This document shows positions 17,001 to 20,510 of a stretch of 20,510 bases of DNA, piece by piece. Numbering within the stretch: the first letter of the stretch is position 1; each line of letters begins with the position of its first letter. The stretch covers positions 1 through 20,510 of the forward strand of contig SSNU01000126.1 of assembly GCA_012064415.1 (NCBI GenBank). The letters are read 5' to 3'. The stretch is from Gyrodactylus bullatarudis. Taxonomy: Eukaryota; Platyhelminthes; Monogenea; Gyrodactylidea; Gyrodactylidae. Both the position numbers and the translations under genes were made by a program. The notes under the pieces were generated by a model. That model did no database searches. It was not told where the DNA came from and worked only from the letters and a program-made list of their open reading frames with translations.

Positions 17001-19815
17001 CCGGTATAGAAGTTCTATAATCAGAAGAGACCTCATCTTTTCCTACATTTGAATTATTTACAAAGAGACTAGTTGAGGACTCTATTTCAGTCTTGAAACT
17101 GGTTTGTGACGAGGTTTCTGATGTAAGATCAAGATTTTTATTTGTTGAGAGCTCGTTTGTTCCAACGTCGTTTTGAGTTGCTACTGAATCTATTGTAGGA
17201 TTTATAGTAAAAAAACTACTTGTTAAAGGAGCTCCATTTGTTTCTACGTTTGATTTTGATGATGTTGATTCTGATTTCGGTTCAACAGGAATGCTAGTTG
17301 TGGAAATCAACTCATTCCTTATGCTGGATTCTGATGAAAGCATTGAAATTGAAGTGTGTCCTATAACGGAAGGATTGTAAGTTGGTTTTGAAACTATATC
17401 AGTTGACTGAGTTGATGCTGTAACTGATCTTGGCTCAGTAATGCTACTTGTCGAATCTACGTTTGCTTTCGAACTCATTTGACTTGGAGTACTGATGCTT
17501 ATTTCTGTGAGGCTAACCAAATCATCAATGAGTGTTTGAGGTTGTAAATTCGTTGTGCTAGATTCTTGCGTCATTTTCTCCGTAATCATGAGAGGTATTA
17601 GATTATTCTCATCTAACATTGATAAATAATATAAAAACTTACTACAACATGTCAATTCAAAGTACCAAGAATCTGTATTGCTCCCTTTTGTTTTTATGTC
17701 TGCCATTTTCGAATGGGTAATGCAAAATTTTGTCTAAAAAACAAAATTTAAATTAGGAATACATTTACTTACTTCAAGTTGATAGGTAAAAGAAATACAA
17801 TTTGTTTGAATGAAACAAAATAACGAGCATGATTCAGCTGAAAATACTGTCCCAATATTATTCGAATCAAGAGTGTTTGAATGTTTTTTTTCGAGGCTTC
17901 CATACCAAAAGAAAGTAGCTGAATCTAGAATAATGAAATATTAAACATTTTATAACAAAAATGTGGTTAAAAGCTTACTTGGACAGTATTTTTTGCGTAT
18001 TTCTGGTAGCTGTGAGCAAAAGGTACTTTGTGGGATCTGCAAAATCCAAGGATGGCTTGATACTTCAGGCAATTTCGAAGATTTTATAGTCGATTCTTGT
18101 AATGTTGATGATCCGGTTATAGGTTTATCGTTTTCTTTTGTTTGAGTTCCTGGACCTATTGACTCTGAATTTTTTGTGGTCGTGGAGATATTATCGTTTG
18201 ATGTTTGAGTTACAATTTTCTCAGGTGGGGTGGAAGCTCTTGATGATGCTTCGAATTGAGTAGAAAAAATTTCGCTTGAAGTTCTAGGCTCTTGTGATCT
18301 CGAGAGGGTAGATTTCATTTCTGATGTTATCGATAATTTTGTAGGAAATATTTCAGGTGATACAATTGTTGAAGTATTTACAAAAACTGTTATTTTGCTG
18401 GCTGGTGATGATGAGAAAACTGGGCTAGACTTTGCGGTAACAAAACTGAAGGCTGTAGTTAATAGTTCTGTTTTCAAAGCTGTTGGCGATAATGTGGTTA
18501 CGGAAATGAAAGTTGTACTCAGATTGTCAGTTGTTAAAGGGGTTAATGCTAAAGTGGACACTGGATTAGGCTCTGTTGCAACAGTACTAAGTTTTGTAGT
18601 TGGCAGTTCTGTTTTCAAAGCTTCTATTGATGATGTGGAAACTGGGCTTGACTTTATGATGGCAGAACTGAGTTTTGTAGTCAGACTCTCAGTTGTCGAA
18701 GGCGTAGATGTGGCAATTGGTCTAGAATCTGAGGTAACACAACTGAAAGCTATAGTTGACATTTCTGTTTCTAAACCTTTAAGTGATGATGTTGATTCTA
18801 AACTAGGCTTTTTGGTTGCAGAACTGAGAGTTATAGTTGGAGGGTGAGTTTCCAAAGTTGTTAGTGATACTGTGGATACTGATGGGCTTGTCTTTGTTGT
18901 GACAGAACTGAGGGTTGTGGTAATCGTGTCAGTTGCCAAAAATGTTAATGCTAAAGTGGACACTGGAGTTTTCTCGGCTGTAACGGAATTGAGAGTTTTA
19001 GTCGGTGGGTCTGTTTTTAAAGCTGTTGTTGATGATGTGGAAACTAGGCTTGACTCTATGATGGCAGAACTGAGCTTTGTGATCAGACTCTCAGTTGTTA
19101 AAGGAGTTGGCGTCAAATTGGGCACTGAAGCTATCTCAGACGTAAAAGAACTGAGAGCTGTAGTTGGCAGTTCTGTCTCAAATCCTCTTTGTGTTAAACT
19201 GGACACAGGAGTTATCTCGGCTGTAACAGAAGTGAGAGTTGTAGTTGGCAGTTCTGTTCTCAAAGCTGTTGATGATGATGTGGATTCTGGAATAGGCGCG
19301 GTGGTCACAGTAGAAAATATTTCAGATGATATGCTTGTTGGAGTATTTTCGAATACTGTTATTTTGCTGGCTGAATTTCCTGTTACTGATGGAGTCATTG
19401 TTTGTTTTGATGAAAAGGTCTCCTCAGTAGGTTGTCCTGTTATTGTTGAAGATGAATTCTGATAGGTTTGACCGATCATACTGGTTTCAGTTGTCTCATC
19501 AATGATAGTCGTTCCTATTTCTGTCTTTGTTTCAAACTCTTCTGTAGTTTGAATTGAATTTTGTGTATGGTTTTCGTAATGAGTAATAATCCCCTTAGAA
19601 TAATCATCATAAGTAACCTCAGGCAAGTTGTCTGAATTCGGAATTGTTGCTATAAACTTAGTTGAGTATGTTGTTCCCCTTATTATTTCGACGACGGGCT
19701 TAGTTGACGAATCAAGATCGAGTGAGGAACTGGTTGTTTGCTCTGAATTTTCAATTGTCAATGTTGTATCGTTACTCAGCTTGGGAACTAAATAGAAAGT
19801 ATGAAAGAGTCTCAT
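14054..19815 (-). CDS. Mucin-like Ser/Thr-rich repeat protein with internal PAN/apple domain, 5 exons seen, about 1711 aa
   Basis: Inferred exons, in coding order: 19815-17979, 17924-17773, 17733-17643, 17612-14670, 14166-14054. Phases agree and the sum is 5136 nt. Region 1 (about residues 1-605) and region 2 (about 700-1650) are Thr/Ser-rich with 27-residue repeats resembling TTTLSSVT..PSPVSTS..ALKTDP, expected to be heavily O-glycosylated. Between them, near residues 611-693, is a PAN/apple-like cysteine domain: C645-x3-C649-x5-C655, then SFTY, then C667, and CC at 692-693. PAN domains bind proteins or sugars, so an extracellular adhesive, mucus or cuticle role is likely. The C-terminus is charged (MSDEEMRKLLLQT) with no membrane segment. 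The start is uncertain: ATG 19815 lacks a signal peptide, and CTATTTAG just after it could be an acceptor, so a 5' exon may lie upstream. Exon E is supported by matching phase and an ORF to a stop, but less strongly than the others. Confidence 0.8.
14167..14669 (-). other. Last intron of the mucin-like gene, 503 nt (inferred)
   Basis: On the coding strand the donor gtgggt follows GATATGCAAGAGA and the acceptor is ttttttag before ACTGGCC, phase 1. Without splicing the frame ends at 14623 after 15 more codons, a possible alternative C-terminus. taggctatttttaat at 14362-14376 is shared with transporter intron 5. Nothing else was recognised. Confidence 0.6.
15000..16290 (-). repeat. 81-bp (27-residue) tandem repeats, block 2
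   Basis: Coding-strand units of about 81 bp encode variants of TTTLSSVTTGPSPVSTSS followed by a six-to-nine-residue linker such as ALKTDPP. Unit spacing stays near 81 bp and no unit breaks the frame. The block contains the higher-order 324-bp duplication listed separately. Confidence 0.85.
15071..15780 (-). repeat. 324-bp near-perfect tandem duplication (4 x 81 bp)
   Basis: The sequence from 15071 recurs at +324 (15395) and begins a third time at 15719. I see no difference between the first two copies; the third shows its first difference at 15763 (g to a) and diverges after about 15780. One period is four 27-residue units (108 aa), so the two protein copies are identical. Confidence 0.92.
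17613..17642 (-). other. 30-nt intron in the mucin-like gene, in frame
   Basis: Coding strand gtaagt...aatgttag, phase 1, right after the terminal CC of the PAN domain. It is 30 nt with no stop, so reading through adds ten hydrophobic residues (KFLYYLSML region). I infer splicing from the strong donor and the size of the neighbouring introns. Confidence 0.65.
17734..17772 (-). other. 39-nt intron inside the PAN domain
   Basis: Coding strand gtaagt after CTTGAA, acceptor gttttttag before ACAAAATTT, phase 0. Removal joins SFTYQLE to TKFCIT, restoring the usual spacing from the SF-x-Y motif to the next PAN cysteine. Confidence 0.78.
17925..17978 (-). other. 54-nt intron before the PAN domain
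   Basis: Coding strand gtaagc after TGTCCA-A, acceptor ttattctag before ATTCAGC, phase 1. It joins repeat region 1 to the PAN exon. Unspliced, the frame ends at 17950. Confidence 0.78.
18390..19320 (-). repeat. 27-residue repeats, block 1
   Basis: The same repeat family as 15000-16290 but more diverged between units (for example TTTLTSVTAEITPVSSL and TTKLSTVATEPNPVSTL). No large identical duplication is seen. Its presence on both sides of the PAN domain suggests the repeats predate, or were split by, the PAN exons. Confidence 0.8.
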
Positions 19816-20367
19816 TTGGTTAAATTATTAATCTTTGAATTACTTATTTCAGGGTACTTGAATCTGCGATTGGTTTTAATATTCGGAGTAAATACAAAAA
19901 CAATAGGTAGGGTGAGTAAAAGGGTCAAAAACAATAGGTGTCAGATGAAGTATAACAAGTGATATTCGAAGTATTTCCAAAAACAATGGGAATATGATCC
20001 CTATTAATATCTGGGCTAGAGACGTATTCATATACAATGGGATATACCAATATATAAGGTCAAATATAATAGGTCAATCGAAGGTTTAATCTGTATTAAT
20101 ACTCATTTTGTACCTATTTTTCTAAGCTGAATGAATCAATTCAAAATGGCAATCTTAATGAAATTTACGTGAATTCTGTTTTTTCTTAGTTAAATTCTAT
20201 TAAGTTTTTACTTACTAAGAACCTCACATCTATCGATATAGCAAAGATCGTAGAAATACAATATTTAAGATAGTCAACACTAAATTATCTTTAAACGAAT
20301 CAACTCTCTCTGATATAAAAGTTAGTAATTTTAGCTATTTTATTATTTGAAGCCCGCGAAACATTTT
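19816..20367. other. Region upstream of the mucin-like gene
   Basis: AT-rich, with no supported gene. On the minus strand a donor-like gtaagt near 20204-20209 follows a short open stretch, a candidate upstream exon, but I found no ATG or signal peptide for it. The repeated motif near 19895 is listed separately. Confidence 0.4.
19895..19991. repeat. Short dispersed motif, CAAAAACAATAGGT type
   Basis: caaaaacaataggt at 19895-19908 and again at 19926-19939, with a variant, caaaaacaatggga, at 19978-19991. Weaker look-alikes follow near 20030 and 20068. Spacing is irregular, so this is not a simple tandem array. Confidence 0.5.
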
Positions 20368-20510
20368 ATTATTTAGTTTAATTCATAAGGATCAGCTCAA
20401 GCCAGAAGAAAATACTCTCTTAATTTATAAGTTTCAATGCGACTGCGGTTCAACTTATCTTGGAAGAACTATTAGAAAACTAAGGACTAGGACAAAAGAA
20501 CATCTTTCAA
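20368..20510 (+). pseudogene. Penelope-like element, GIY-YIG domain, copy 4, cut by window edge
   Basis: The + strand reads KPEENTLLIYKFQCDCGSTY and then LGRTIRKLRTRTKEHLS up to the window end without a stop, the best-preserved GIY-YIG copy here. DNA identity with copy 2 (5335-5475, opposite strand) is high, roughly nine in ten by eye, starting near 20368. Whether the element is intact cannot be told because it runs out of the window. No reverse transcriptase lies upstream of it, so it is a 3' piece or a 5'-truncated insertion. Confidence 0.78.

Overview
The window reads as nuclear DNA from a small-intron invertebrate animal. It is very AT-rich, its genes are split by GT-AG introns, and it carries Penelope-like and LINE retroelement debris. 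Its gene families are animal-type: an SLC13 Na+/carboxylate transporter, a Y-box cold-shock protein, and a Ser/Thr-rich mucin with a PAN/apple domain. Several inferred introns are only 29-39 nt, which narrows the lineage, but I cannot name the species.

Layout, left to right. 1-662 (-): broken integrase-type ORF running off the left edge. 663-1160: diverged repeats and a cluster of GTGTACAC palindromes. About 1160-1945 (-): frameshifted N-terminal part of a Penelope-like reverse transcriptase. 1946-3164: no gene seen. 3165-11301 (+): a complete 13-exon SLC13 transporter gene of 582 residues, reconstructed by hand. Three of its introns hold antisense Penelope GIY-YIG fragments, and one holds a 740-bp fold-back repeat. 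11671-12425 (-): two-exon Y-box protein gene, convergent with the transporter. 12759-13925 (+): decayed LINE reverse transcriptase. 14054-19815 (-): five-exon mucin-like gene (about 1711 residues in the part seen) with a PAN/apple domain between two blocks of 27-residue Thr/Ser repeats. 20368-20510 (+): another Penelope GIY-YIG copy running off the right edge.

The three host genes share no evident pathway; nothing suggests an operon or a co-regulated cluster. The most informative observations are five. First, the mini-introns, two of which are multiples of three without an in-frame stop. Second, the mucin/PAN architecture, visible only once three short introns are removed. Third, a near-perfect 324-bp tandem duplication inside the mucin repeats. 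Fourth, a conserved hairpin downstream of two Penelope GIY-YIG ORFs with one compensatory base-pair change. Fifth, altered Na+-site motifs (MNS and SNS instead of SNT) in the transporter. I saw no CRISPR array, tRNA or rRNA. No clearly new multi-gene system is visible.
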